Positions 39,924 to 48,391 of a stretch of DNA of 64,000 nt are shown piece after piece. The translations under genes and the position numbers were made by a program. This stretch comes from an uncultured Spirochaetia bacterium (GTDB lineage Bacteria; Spirochaetota; Spirochaetia; SZUA-6; Bin103), in NCBI GenBank assembly GCA_958296075.1, contig CATQHW010000003.1:372001-436000 (forward strand). The letters run 5' to 3'. Below the pieces are notes generated by a model. That model ran no database searches, was not told where the DNA came from, and saw only the letters and a list, made by a program, of their open reading frames with translations. Position 1 is the first letter of the stretch. Every line of letters begins with the position of its first letter.

Positions 39924-40421
39924 TCAGCGCTGTGCGCGGGCCGCGAGCGGCCGGAACCCATCCCAACCGGGCACGGCGGCAGCTTGCCGGACCCACGCCA
40001 CCATCTGCGCCTCGTCAAGATCATCCTCGTGGATGTCGATCCAGCGCGAGTCCTTGTCCTTGCCCGCGCCGGGTGGAACGGGCCGCAGCAACACGCCTTG
40101 GAAGAACGTCACTTTGACGTAACGGGTGAACACGTGGTAGCTGAGGAACCAGCCCTGCCCCTCCACGCCATAGAAGGGCGAGTTCCACCTCACGGCTTTG
40201 CGCACGTCAGGCACGGAGCGCACGATGAGCGCGTCGAGACGGCGCCCGATACCGCGTTTCCAGCCCGGCATAGCCGCGATGTAGGCTTGCACGGGGGCGT
40301 CGCCGTCGGCCTTCGCGATCTGAGGGTTGCCGCCTGCAAGGAGCACCGGCTTCGCGCCGGCCCGCTTGGCAGCGACCGTCTCTGCGATCTCCATCGACTT
40401 CCTGGACGTTTCGTCGGCCAT
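39924..40421 (-). CDS. DUF1801-domain protein
   Basis: 165 residues from ATG 40421. DUF1801 features are VQAYIAAMPGWKRGIGRRLD, VRKAVRWNSPFYGVEGQGWF and TRYVKVTFFQGVLLRPVPPG. An N-terminal part (KPVLLAGGNPQIAKADGDAP) is also typical for longer members. The domain is widespread and its biochemical role is not established. It is a single gene, in the same direction as the DUF6772 pair but separated by 41 bases. Confidence 0.75.
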   Translation of the reverse strand: MADETSRKSMEIAETVAAKRAGAKPVLLAGGNPQIAKADGDAPVQAYIAAMPGWKRGIGRRLDALIVRSVPDVRKAVRWNSPFYGVEGQGWFLSYHVFTRYVKVTFFQGVLLRPVPPGAGKDKDSRWIDIHEDDLDEAQMVAWVRQAAAVPGWDGFRPLAARAQR

Positions 40422-40488
40422 TTGCGTTCGCTCCAATCCGCGCTGTAAGCGGCTGAACGGTCGGGAATCCAAAGACAGACTAACCGCA

Positions 40489-40531
40489 ATGCCCCGAGGA
40501 AGTCTTGACCGCGACTATTCCATCGGCCGGA
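40489..40531 (+). repeat. Short deleted copy of an AlbA/HATPase gene segment
   Basis: This stretch repeats the sequence of 37497-37568 in the AlbA/HATPase gene with about 30 bases missing from the middle. CCCCGAGGAAGTCTTG is shared exactly, and then ACCGCGACTATTCCATCG corresponds to ACCGCGATTATTCCATCG. It lies just before the adenine methylase gene and is a scar of a lost paralogue. Confidence 0.6.
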
Positions 40532-40560
40532 GGCACCTCGACGGCGCAGGAGGGGTTGAC

Positions 40561-41556
40561 GTGCGAGTGCAAGTTCCGCCGATCAAGTGTCAGGGCATAA
40601 AGACCAAGCTGGTGCCGGCGATTCTGAGCAGCATCGATCGCGATCCGGACGGACTCTGGATCGAGCCGTTTCTCGGCTCCGCCGTCGTGGCGCTGAACGT
40701 CGCGCCTAAGCGAGCGCTGCTGGCTGACAGCAATCCTCACCTGATCAGGTTCTACCAAGCGATCGAGGACGGTACGATTGATGGCCTGAAAACCAGGAGA
40801 TTCCTCGAGTGGGAGGGTGGTCGCTTGGCAAGCCACGGGCAGGATCACTACAATCGCGTGCGCGATCGGTTCAACTCGACCGGCGATCCGCTCGATTTCC
40901 TCTTTCTGAACCGCTCCTGCTTCAACGGACTCATCCGATTCAACAGATACGGCAAGTTCAACGTACCGTTTGGGCACAAGAAACAGCGGTTCGCTCCGGC
41001 ATACGTCACGAAGATCGTCAACCAGGTGGACCGCTTCCGGGAGGCCATCGAATTGTTCGACTGGCGTTTCGTGTGTCAGGACTACCAGGCGACGCTTCGG
41101 GAAGCGACTGCAGGTGATTTCGTGTACTGCGATCCTCCGTATGTCGGTCGCCACGTGGACTACTACGATAGTTGGGATGAGCGATCGGAGCGATCTCTGC
41201 ACGGCGAGTTGAGCGGTACGGAAGCGCGCTTCATGCTTTCCACGTGGCACAGCAATGAGCATCGGGAAAACCACTGTCTGCAGACGCTCTGGAGCCGGTT
41301 TACGATCTCCACTCGCCAGCACTTCTATCACGTCGGCGCTCGTGAGACGAACCGGAAGCCGATGCTGGAAGCGCTGGTGACGAACTACGCTCCGGCGGCT
41401 CCGGGCTATAGGCCCCAGAGATCGCAGGAACAGTTGATGCTCTTCGAAAGGAGCGGCCGGTGTCTCGACACGGCTGACGTGGCATACGCCGAGACGGTGC
41501 CGTCGGCGAGCGGCTTGCACGGAGGCGGGCATCCGCCGTACAACGCCGGCGCATGA
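40561..41556 (+). CDS. DNA adenine methylase (Dam/DpnM-type)
   Basis: 331 residues from GTG 40561, chosen because AGGAGGGG lies seven bases upstream. A D12-class N6-adenine methyltransferase: the start VPPIKCQGIKTKLVPAILSS fits the AdoMet-binding F-G-K-type segment, then IEPFLGSAVVALNV, NRSCFNGLIRFNRYGKFNVP and the catalytic DPPY in GDFVYCDPPYVGRHVDYYD. The recognition sequence cannot be told. The last 30 residues after LMLFERSG look like run-through. The TGA overlaps the prpD ATG (ATGA). No restriction partner is adjacent, so it is an orphan. Confidence 0.85.
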   Translation: MRVQVPPIKCQGIKTKLVPAILSSIDRDPDGLWIEPFLGSAVVALNVAPKRALLADSNPHLIRFYQAIEDGTIDGLKTRRFLEWEGGRLASHGQDHYNRVRDRFNSTGDPLDFLFLNRSCFNGLIRFNRYGKFNVPFGHKKQRFAPAYVTKIVNQVDRFREAIELFDWRFVCQDYQATLREATAGDFVYCDPPYVGRHVDYYDSWDERSERSLHGELSGTEARFMLSTWHSNEHRENHCLQTLWSRFTISTRQHFYHVGARETNRKPMLEALVTNYAPAAPGYRPQRSQEQLMLFERSGRCLDTADVAYAETVPSASGLHGGGHPPYNAGA

Positions 41557-42965
41557 ACGCGGATGCGGTCCTGGGGCGGCTGGCCTCGTACGCGGCCGAG
41601 CCGCCGCCATTCACGCAGGCGGCCCATGACGCCGCGCGGCTCTGCCTGCTGGATGCGCTGGGCTGCGCGGCGCTGGCGTTGCGGCACCCGGCGTGCACGC
41701 GCCTGCTCGGCCCGTTCGTGCCAAGTCAGAGCGATGCGGTGCCCGGCGGCGCCCGCGTGCCGGGCACTGCGCTGGTCCTGGACCCGATCCAGGCGGCGTT
41801 CAACATCTCGACGCTGATCCGCTGGCTCGACTACAACGACACGTGGCTGGCGGCCGAGTGGGGCCACCCGTCCGACAACATCGGCGCGCTGCTGGCGGTC
41901 GCCGACCACCTGAGTCGCACCGGACAGCGTCCGGTCACGGTGCGCGAGCTGCTGTCGCTGATCATCCGCGCCTACGAGATCCAGGGCGTGCTGGCGATCG
42001 ATAACAGCTTCAATCGGGTGGGATTCGACCATGTGCTGCTGGTGAAGCTGGCCACCGCCTGCACCGTCACCGCTCTGCTCGGCGGCGACCGCGGCGCGGC
42101 GGCGGCGGCGGCGTCGCAGGCGCTGGTCGACGCCGGCCCGTTGCGCACCTACCGGCACGCGCCCAACACCGGGTCGCGCAAGTCCTGGGCGGCCGGCGAT
42201 GCCGCCGCGCGCGGCGCGCAGCTCGCCTACCTGACCATGCGCGGCGAGCCGGGCTACCCGCGCGCCGTGGAGGCGCCGCGCTGGGGGTTCGACGCGGTCC
42301 TGTTGCGCGGCGGACGCCTGCGCTGTGGGCCGCTGGCCAGCCACATCGTCGAGCACGTGTTGTTCAAGGTCGACTTCCCCGCCGAGTTCCACGCGCAGAC
42401 CGCGGCCGAGGCGGCGATCGCCCTCCACCCGCAGGTGCGCGGCCGCCTGGACCGGATCGAACGAATCGACATCCGCACGCAGGAAGCGGCGGTGCGGATC
42501 ATCGACAAGACCGGCCCGCTGGCCAATCCGGCCGACCGCGACCACTGCCTGCAATACATCGTCGCGGTCGGGCTGCTGGCCGGGGAACTGACCGACCACC
42601 ACTACGACGACCGGTTCGCCGCCGACCCGCGCATCGACCGGCTGCGGGCGGTGATGCGGGTGCGCGAAGAACCCGCCTACAGCGCCGGGTATCTGGAACC
42701 GGGCGAACGCTCGATCGCCAACGCCGTGCAGGTCGATTTCAACGACGGCACGAGCACCGCCCGCGTGGAGGTGATCTATCCGATCGGCCACCCGCGCCGG
42801 CGCACGGAGGCGCTGCCGCGGCTGCGGGCCAAGCTGCGGGCGAATCTGGCGACGGCGTTCGACGCCGAACGGGTCGAACGGATCGCGGCGTGGTTCGACG
42901 ACGGCGAGCCGCTCGAACGCTTGACGGTCGACCGGTTCGTCGACACGCTGGTCACGGAACCGTGA
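41553..42965 (+). CDS. prpD: 2-methylcitrate dehydratase (MmgE/PrpD family)
   Basis: 470 residues, the normal length. PrpD-type helical N-terminal domain with LIRWLDYNDTWLAAEWGHPS, SDNIGALLAVADHLSR, IRAYEIQGVLAIDNSFNRVG and the mixed C-terminal domain with VDFPAEFHAQTAAEAAIAL and DHCLQYIVAVGLLAG. It dehydrates 2-methylcitrate to 2-methyl-cis-aconitate between PrpC and PrpB. The dehydratase assignment fits because prpB-prpC lie upstream in the same direction, now separated by inserted genes. Its TGA overlaps the GTG of the next gene. Confidence 0.92.
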   Translation: MNADAVLGRLASYAAEPPPFTQAAHDAARLCLLDALGCAALALRHPACTRLLGPFVPSQSDAVPGGARVPGTALVLDPIQAAFNISTLIRWLDYNDTWLAAEWGHPSDNIGALLAVADHLSRTGQRPVTVRELLSLIIRAYEIQGVLAIDNSFNRVGFDHVLLVKLATACTVTALLGGDRGAAAAAASQALVDAGPLRTYRHAPNTGSRKSWAAGDAAARGAQLAYLTMRGEPGYPRAVEAPRWGFDAVLLRGGRLRCGPLASHIVEHVLFKVDFPAEFHAQTAAEAAIALHPQVRGRLDRIERIDIRTQEAAVRIIDKTGPLANPADRDHCLQYIVAVGLLAGELTDHHYDDRFAADPRIDRLRAVMRVREEPAYSAGYLEPGERSIANAVQVDFNDGTSTARVEVIYPIGHPRRRTEALPRLRAKLRANLATAFDAERVERIAAWFDDGEPLERLTVDRFVDTLVTEP

Positions 42966-44032
42966 ATCGCACTGCCGCGGCCGCGGTCGTCGCGCTGGCG
43001 CTGGCGCCTTGCGCTTCTCTGTCGGCGGAGGGCGGTGGACCGGCCGCCGGCCGGCTTTCGATCTACCATTGGTTCGATTACATTCCGCAGCAACTCCTGG
43101 ATCGGTTCTCCGCCGAGACCGGTATCGAGGTGAGCATGGACGTCTACGAGTCCAACGCGGAGATGCTGGCGTCGCTGCAGGCGGGTGGGCTCGGCTCCTA
43201 CGACGTGGCCGTGCCCAGCGAATATATGGTGCGGATCATGGCCGACGAGGGGATGCTGGACGAGATCTCACCGGGCGAGCTGACCAACGCCGGCAACATC
43301 GAGGCGCGATGGATGGATGTGTCCTACGACCCGGGCCGCCGGCACTCGATCCCGTACCAGTGGGGCACCACCAGTTTCGCCGTGAACCGCGACGTCTACG
43401 CCGGCGACATCGATACGACCGCGATCCTCTTCGACCCGCCCGTGGCGCTGCGCGGCAGGATCAACGTGCTCGAAGATCGGCGCGAGGTCCTGCTGCTGGC
43501 ATCGCTGCATCTGGGAATTCCGCAGTGCACGACCGACCCCGAGCACCTGCAGGCGCTCGACGCGCTCCTGCAGGGCGCCCGGCAGCACTGGGCATCGTTC
43601 GGGTCGGAAACCGCCAAGGACGCTCTGGAATCGGGCGCCGTCGCCGCCAGCATGATCTACAACGGCGAAGCGGCCCAGGCGCGCGAGGCGGGCGCGAACG
43701 TCGAGTACGCCTATCCGCGCGAAGGCTTCGTCACGTGGATGGACAACGTGGTCCTGCTGCAGGACGCTCCCAACCGCGCGAACGCGATCCGGTTCATGGA
43801 CTTCCTGCTGGAGCCGGAGAACATCGCGGCGGTGAGCGACTACGTGCGCTCCGCCGCCGGCGTCGAGGGCGCGGATGCGCTGCTCGATGAGGAGTTGAAG
43901 TCCTCACCGGAGTACGCGCCGCCGGCGGATGCGCCGCCGGGCACCTTCGTCGCCGCTTGCGATCCGGAGACCCGAGCGCTCTATGATGGGCTCTGGACCC
44001 GCCTGCGGGACCGGGCCGGGGTCCCGAAGTGA
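42962..44032 (+). CDS. Polyamine-type ABC transporter substrate-binding protein
   Basis: 356 residues from GTG 42962, which overlaps the prpD stop (GTGA). A signal peptide (NRTAAAAVVALALAPCASLS) precedes a PotD/PotF-like binding fold: LSIYHWFDYIPQQLLDRFSA, EVSMDVYESNAEMLASLQAG, SYDVAVPSEYMVRIMADEGM, SIPYQWGTTSFAVNRDVY and the C-terminal YAYPREGFVTWMDNVVLL. The ligand is probably spermidine or putrescine, though a neighbour-specific ligand is possible. No permease or ATPase genes lie beside it, so it is an orphan component. The cysteine in the signal peptide region is not in a good lipobox. Confidence 0.82.
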   Translation: MNRTAAAAVVALALAPCASLSAEGGGPAAGRLSIYHWFDYIPQQLLDRFSAETGIEVSMDVYESNAEMLASLQAGGLGSYDVAVPSEYMVRIMADEGMLDEISPGELTNAGNIEARWMDVSYDPGRRHSIPYQWGTTSFAVNRDVYAGDIDTTAILFDPPVALRGRINVLEDRREVLLLASLHLGIPQCTTDPEHLQALDALLQGARQHWASFGSETAKDALESGAVAASMIYNGEAAQAREAGANVEYAYPREGFVTWMDNVVLLQDAPNRANAIRFMDFLLEPENIAAVSDYVRSAAGVEGADALLDEELKSSPEYAPPADAPPGTFVAACDPETRALYDGLWTRLRDRAGVPK

Positions 44033-44041
44033 GGGTTTCGG

Positions 44042-44758
44042 ATGCACGTATTGATGACCGGTTCGGCCGGCGCCCTGGGGCAGGTGCTGATCGCCGGGCT
44101 GCGCGGCCGGCACGAGCTGCGCGGCTACGACCTGTTGCCCACGCCGGGCCTTGCCGACGCGGTGGCCGGCGCTCTGGGCGACCTGGAGAAGCTGACGGGC
44201 GCCGCGGCCGGGGTGGACGGCATCGTCCATCTCGGCGCGGTGGTCGGCGGCGCGCACCGTTGGGAGGACGTCCTGTCGGCCAACATCGTCGGCGTCCGCA
44301 ACGCGCTGGAAGCGGCGCGGCGCGCGAACGTGCGGCGCTTCGTGTTCGCCAGCCGCGCCGGCTTGGTGGAACGCTATCCGCGCAGGCTGACGCGCACGGT
44401 CGACCTGCCGACCCGGCCGTTCGACGACTACTCGGTCAGCAAGGCGTTCGGGGAGCAGCTCGGCTACCGCTACCACGCCGAGTTCGGCATCGAGTTCGTC
44501 GCCGTCCGCATCGGCAGTTTCCGCCCCAGGCAGGCGGACACCCGGCACCCACACGACCTGAGTCACGGCGACGCCGTGCGGGTGTTCGAGGCGGCGCTCA
44601 CCCACCCCGGCGTGGGGTTCGAGGTTGTCTTCGGCGTCTCTGACGCGGTATGGCCGCTGTACGACCTGGATCACGGGCGCCGCGCCATCGGCTACCACCC
44701 GCAGGACCGCTGCGAGCTCACCGAACAGGCCGACACCTCGCCCCGCTTCCGCGACTGA
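44042..44758 (+). CDS. NAD-dependent epimerase/dehydratase, uronate dehydrogenase-like
   Basis: 238 residues, an extended-SDR Rossmann protein. The NAD motif is MTGSAGALGQVL near the N-terminus, the active-site pair is DDYSVSKAFGEQ (YxxxK), and HLGAVVGG matches the NNAG-equivalent region. The short length and the sequence VRIGSFRPR resemble uronate (hexuronate) dehydrogenases. It starts nine bases after the binding-protein gene and so joins its operon. A sugar-acid substrate is plausible but not shown. Confidence 0.75.
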   Translation: MHVLMTGSAGALGQVLIAGLRGRHELRGYDLLPTPGLADAVAGALGDLEKLTGAAAGVDGIVHLGAVVGGAHRWEDVLSANIVGVRNALEAARRANVRRFVFASRAGLVERYPRRLTRTVDLPTRPFDDYSVSKAFGEQLGYRYHAEFGIEFVAVRIGSFRPRQADTRHPHDLSHGDAVRVFEAALTHPGVGFEVVFGVSDAVWPLYDLDHGRRAIGYHPQDRCELTEQADTSPRFRD

Positions 44759-44764
44759 GGCGGG

Positions 44765-44872
44765 ATGAATACCGACCACGCCGGCCGCAGCCTGTTCAAG
44801 CTCGACAACAGCGTCAGCGGCTGGCGTATGGTACCATCGGCGCGGGAGGCGGCGGTGTGGCTATCGAGATAG
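44765..44872 (+). pseudogene. 5' fragment of a PLD/SNF2-type gene, first copy
   Basis: ATG 44765 opens MNTDHAGRSLFKLDNSVSGW and then runs into unrelated sequence and stops after 35 codons. The RSLFxLDNSVSGW start resembles that of large phospholipase D-like/SNF2 helicase proteins of defence islands. Bases 44784-44824 match 47720-47760 at 40 of 41 positions. It marks the left edge of the helicase-DUF2290 insertion. Confidence 0.55.
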
Positions 44873-47019
44873 TGCGGGGTACGACCCTCAAGGAAGTATC
44901 CCGCGCTGCGCTGGAGGAGTGCCTTTCGCAGCACACTGGTCTCTCCGGGGAACTGTTCATCGGCTATCCGATCATTGCGACGGCCAGCGGTCCATTCCTG
45001 ATCGACGCACTTCTCGTGTCCCGAGACATCGGTGTCGTCGTCTTCGACCTCATCGAAGGACATGAACCCGGCAACTATCGACAGCGTCAGGACGACGCAG
45101 CCAATAAACTGGACGCCAGGCTTCGGACCCACTCCGAGCTGGTGCGGCGCAGAGATCTGCGCATCCCGATCAACCCCGTTTCGTTCGCTCCGGCACTCCC
45201 GACTCACGCTACCGAATCGGCCATAGACGAATATCCGCTTGCCAATCGAGACACGCTCATCGAGCACCTGAGCGGCATGACCTGGGCGGCGGCAACGGAT
45301 GCATTATATCGATCCGCTCTGTCTGTGATCGAGAACACCTCCACCATTCGCCATAGCAGAACACGGCGCGCCGTGGACCGCGAGGACTCCAGAGGCGCCA
45401 AGCTGAAGTGTCTGGAAGACAAGATTGCTACGCTCGACAGCATGCAAAGCAAGGCCGTCATCGAGACGGTGGACGGCGTGCAACGCATTCGCGGCTTGGC
45501 GGGATCGGGAAAGACCATCGTGCTGGCCTTGAAGGCGGCCTATCTGCATGCGCACCATCCCGACTGGCGGATCGCGGTAACCTTCAATACGCGTTCCCTG
45601 AAGGGCCATTTCCACCGCCTCATCAATACATTCTGCCTGGGGCAGATGGGAGAAGAGCCGGACTGGGAGCAACTCCGCATCGTCAACGCATGGGGTGCCC
45701 CGGGAGCGGCCGACCGGGATGGAATCTACTACGAATTCTGCCGTGTCAACGACGTCGATTACCTGGACTTCAAGACCGCGCGAAGCAAATACGGCATGAA
45801 CGCCGCGTTCGCTCGATCCTGCCAGCATGCTCTGAGCCAGGCAACCCACGAAGAGCCGGCGTATGACGTGATTCTGGTGGATGAGGCGCAAGATTTTTCG
45901 CCCTCGTTCCTGCAGCTCTGCTATCGTTTGCTCGATGATCGGAAGCGACTGATCTATGCGTACGACGAGTTGCAGAGCCTCACCGGGATGTCCTTGCCCG
46001 CGCCGGAGGAGATCTTCGGCGCAGATTCGGAGGAATCGCCGCGTGTCCCGTTCGGTGGCCATACGCACGGTTCTTTGAGTCATGACATCGTTCTGGAGAA
46101 ATGCTACCGCAACTCACGCCCGGTGCTGGCTACCGCCCATGCTCTTGGATTCGGTATCTATCGGAAGTCGCGTGCCCAGGATGACATCGGGCTGGTGCAG
46201 ATGTTCGATCATCCTCGCCTGTGGGAGGAAATCGGCTATCAATGCAAAGCCGGAGCACTCCAGCCGGGAGCCACGGTTACCCTTGCCAGGACGAGCGATA
46301 CGAGCCCGAAGTTCCTCGAAGACCACTCTCCCGCGGACGACCTGATCCGGTTCGTTTCCTTTGACCGGGCCGAGGAGCAGGCCAAGTGGCTGGTGGAGCA
46401 GATCCAAATGAATCTGTCGTCCGACGAACTTCGGCGTGATGACATCATGGTGATCAACCCGGATCCCGTTTCGACGCGCAGGCAGGCGGGACCAATACGC
46501 AAGCGACTGCTGGACGCAGGTATCCAATGCCATATTGCCGGCGTCGACACTGACGCCGACATCTTCGGCGGTGACCTGGATTCGGTAACGTTCACCGGCA
46601 TTCACCGCGCCAAGGGCAACGAGGCCGCGATGGTCTACATCATCAATGCTCAGGACTGCTACGATTCCCGATTCGGTCTGGCAGAGATCAGGAACCGGTT
46701 GTTCACCGCCATGACGAGGAGCAAGGCATGGATTCGCGTACTTGGGATTGGGGATCCCATGCGGGGATTGATCGAAGAGTATGAGAACCTGAAGTCGCAC
46801 GATTTCGCGTTGCAGTTTACCTATCCCACTCAGGAGCAGCGTGAGCGTTTGCGAATCGTCCATCGAGACATGTCTGATCAGGAGCGAAACCGGGTACGTA
46901 TCAGTGAACGAGAGTTGTCGAAACTGGTTTCTCGCTTCGAATCCGGAGCGGTTCACGTCGACGATCTTGACCAGGACGTGATCGAGAAGCTGAAACAGCA
47001 TCTGTTGCAGACCGGTTGA
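44857..47019 (+). CDS. NERD-like/UvrD-type superfamily 1 helicase
   Basis: 720 residues from GTG 44857 with GGGAGG seven bases upstream. Residues about 30-110 (LFIGYPIIATASGPFLIDAL, GVVVFDLIEG) resemble a NERD/nuclease-like N-terminal domain, though the ExK signature is degenerate. SF1 helicase motifs follow: Walker A IRGLAGSGKTIVLALKAA (213-220), motif II VILVDEAQDFSPSF, LTGMSLPAP, EKCYRNSRPVLATAHALG (motif IV-like), TFTGIHRAKGNEAAMVYI (motif V) and FTAMTRSKAWIRVLG (motif VI). It probably unwinds nucleic acid in a defence setting. The DUF2290 gene follows after one base. GC is lower than in the surrounding core genes. Confidence 0.8.
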   Translation: MAIEIVRGTTLKEVSRAALEECLSQHTGLSGELFIGYPIIATASGPFLIDALLVSRDIGVVVFDLIEGHEPGNYRQRQDDAANKLDARLRTHSELVRRRDLRIPINPVSFAPALPTHATESAIDEYPLANRDTLIEHLSGMTWAAATDALYRSALSVIENTSTIRHSRTRRAVDREDSRGAKLKCLEDKIATLDSMQSKAVIETVDGVQRIRGLAGSGKTIVLALKAAYLHAHHPDWRIAVTFNTRSLKGHFHRLINTFCLGQMGEEPDWEQLRIVNAWGAPGAADRDGIYYEFCRVNDVDYLDFKTARSKYGMNAAFARSCQHALSQATHEEPAYDVILVDEAQDFSPSFLQLCYRLLDDRKRLIYAYDELQSLTGMSLPAPEEIFGADSEESPRVPFGGHTHGSLSHDIVLEKCYRNSRPVLATAHALGFGIYRKSRAQDDIGLVQMFDHPRLWEEIGYQCKAGALQPGATVTLARTSDTSPKFLEDHSPADDLIRFVSFDRAEEQAKWLVEQIQMNLSSDELRRDDIMVINPDPVSTRRQAGPIRKRLLDAGIQCHIAGVDTDADIFGGDLDSVTFTGIHRAKGNEAAMVYIINAQDCYDSRFGLAEIRNRLFTAMTRSKAWIRVLGIGDPMRGLIEEYENLKSHDFALQFTYPTQEQRERLRIVHRDMSDQERNRVRISERELSKLVSRFESGAVHVDDLDQDVIEKLKQHLLQTG

Positions 47020-47020
47020 G

Positions 47021-47689
47021 ATGCCGACGCCGAACGGAACCAGGAATCGGATCAACGATCTGATCGGCTACCTCGTCGAGAGGGGTCTGGCGGATGCTCA
47101 GCACTACGCCTATCTGGAAGACGTCGGGAGCGGTCTCCTCCGAGTCTCCTTTCAAGGCGCGAAGCAGGTGTCCATCGCACTGAGAGATCGGAGCTATGGC
47201 GATATCTATGAGCTACTGGCGGAAGCTCGCGCATACAACGTCAAGATGCTCGATGGCGCGCTGATTCAGATGATGTACCTGTTCGCCGACCGGAAGGTGA
47301 GCCGCCACCGGCTCGCGTTCTTTCCGGCGCCGCACCTCGAGGAGTTTCAGAACAGTCCCGAAATCTACCTGACCGATCAGATGTACGCCGATGTGGTCGC
47401 CCGCAACGTCGTTCCGGTTCCACTGCGCTTCGACTATGATGCGGCTGGAAACGCCGAACTGGCCACAACTCACCCACGCTCGCACCTGACGCTCGGTCAA
47501 TATCGAAACTGCCGCATTCCGGTCACGGCGCCAGTGACGCCGCATCGATTCATCGAGTTCATCTTGAGGAACTTCTACCACCGGGCGTTCTCGCTTCGCG
47601 CACAGGAGTTGCCCGCCGCCGGTGAGGCGTTTGCAGAGACGATCCGGTCCCGAGAGCGCCGCCTGCTGCACGTTACCGTACCGGCGTGA
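47021..47689 (+). CDS. DUF2290 protein, partner of the helicase
   Basis: 222 residues starting one base after the helicase stop. The DUF2290 pattern is clear: LAFFPAPHLEEFQNSPEIYL, DVVARNVVPVPLRFDYDAAG, THPRSHLTLGQYRNCRIPVT, PVTPHRFIEFILRNFYHRAF. The sequence SHLTLGQYxNCRIPV is the most conserved part. No catalytic motif is known. Tight coupling to the helicase indicates a two-gene system, probably a defence or conflict cassette, but no published activity is claimed. Confidence 0.8.
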   Translation: MPTPNGTRNRINDLIGYLVERGLADAQHYAYLEDVGSGLLRVSFQGAKQVSIALRDRSYGDIYELLAEARAYNVKMLDGALIQMMYLFADRKVSRHRLAFFPAPHLEEFQNSPEIYLTDQMYADVVARNVVPVPLRFDYDAAGNAELATTHPRSHLTLGQYRNCRIPVTAPVTPHRFIEFILRNFYHRAFSLRAQELPAAGEAFAETIRSRERRLLHVTVPA

Positions 47690-47700
47690 CCGACTTGGCT

Positions 47701-47787
47701 ATGAGTACTGACTCGACAAGCCGCAGCCTGTTCAATCTCGACAACAGCGTCAGCGGCTGGACCGGGCTGCGCTACCTGGAAGAGTGG
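47701..47787 (+). pseudogene. 5' fragment of a PLD/SNF2-type gene, second copy
   Basis: ATG 47701 opens MSTDSTSRSLFNLDNSVSGW and continues TGLRYLEEWAGR before homology ends; the frame itself stays open to 47949 without likeness to anything. It extends nine residues beyond the first copy, as if it were the resumed version of the interrupted gene. The shared 41 bases (47720-47760) form the right repeat around the helicase-DUF2290 pair. Confidence 0.55.
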
Positions 47788-47866
47788 GCGGGGCGCTGCC
47801 CGAAGCTGGCGCCCTCTTCGAACCGCAGAGGCAAGTTTCGACTTCCGGGGATACGCCTCCGAAGTG

Positions 47867-48391
47867 ATGGAGCACTATCGTCCCACTCCGGAGGAGATCG
47901 CCGGTCGCGTGAGACGTCTGTTGGAGGAGGTCGAAGGGCCGTGCGATGACCCTATGCCGCCGGGGTTCCCGGCGCGCGACACGACCATGGAAGCCTGGCT
48001 GGACGTCGAGCTGCCTGATTTCGGTCAAACGCCGAAACAGATGCTGAGCAGCGGCGACGCAGGCACGCTGTTTCTCCTCGACCGATTCGTCAACGCTATC
48101 GCGACGTCCAGGGCGCTCAGCCACCCTCGCGTCGTTCGCGATATGGTTAGGCGCCGTCTGGAAATCCGGTTTCGGGAAGCTCGGTCGCCTGATCCGCTGA
48201 TCCCGGAACTACGGAATGATTTCGCCGTGGAAGAGCCCGGAAACCGCTTCGAACGGTGGCTGGACGCTTCGAACCCGATGTTCGGAAATGTGTCTCCGAG
48301 ACAGTTCTTCGACGCCGAGGAGGTCGACGCAAGGCGCGTCCTCGAGATTTCCAGCTTCCTCGATTCGATTGATAGCGGAGCCTTCTCATGA
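47867..48391 (+). CDS. Protein with two ParS/MbcA-antitoxin-like toxin-binding segments
   Basis: 174 residues from ATG 47867 (a GTG precedes it by one codon). Two segments resemble the Xre/MbcA/ParS toxin-binding domain: MEAWLDVELPDFGQTPKQML near residues 41-60, and FERWLDASNPMFGNVSPRQF near 127-146, each followed by a helix. The N-terminus (EHYRPTPEEIAGRVRRLLEE) is helical. A normal antitoxin of this class has one such domain plus an HTH; none is seen here. The TGA overlaps an ATG of a 31-codon frame, so a toxin partner may have been lost. Confidence 0.5.
   Translation: MEHYRPTPEEIAGRVRRLLEEVEGPCDDPMPPGFPARDTTMEAWLDVELPDFGQTPKQMLSSGDAGTLFLLDRFVNAIATSRALSHPRVVRDMVRRRLEIRFREARSPDPLIPELRNDFAVEEPGNRFERWLDASNPMFGNVSPRQFFDAEEVDARRVLEISSFLDSIDSGAFS

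Noticed and set aside
42962-44032. A complete polyamine ABC transporter operon
   Set aside because: Only the binding protein is present. Neighbours are prpD and an epimerase, with no permease or ATPase gene.
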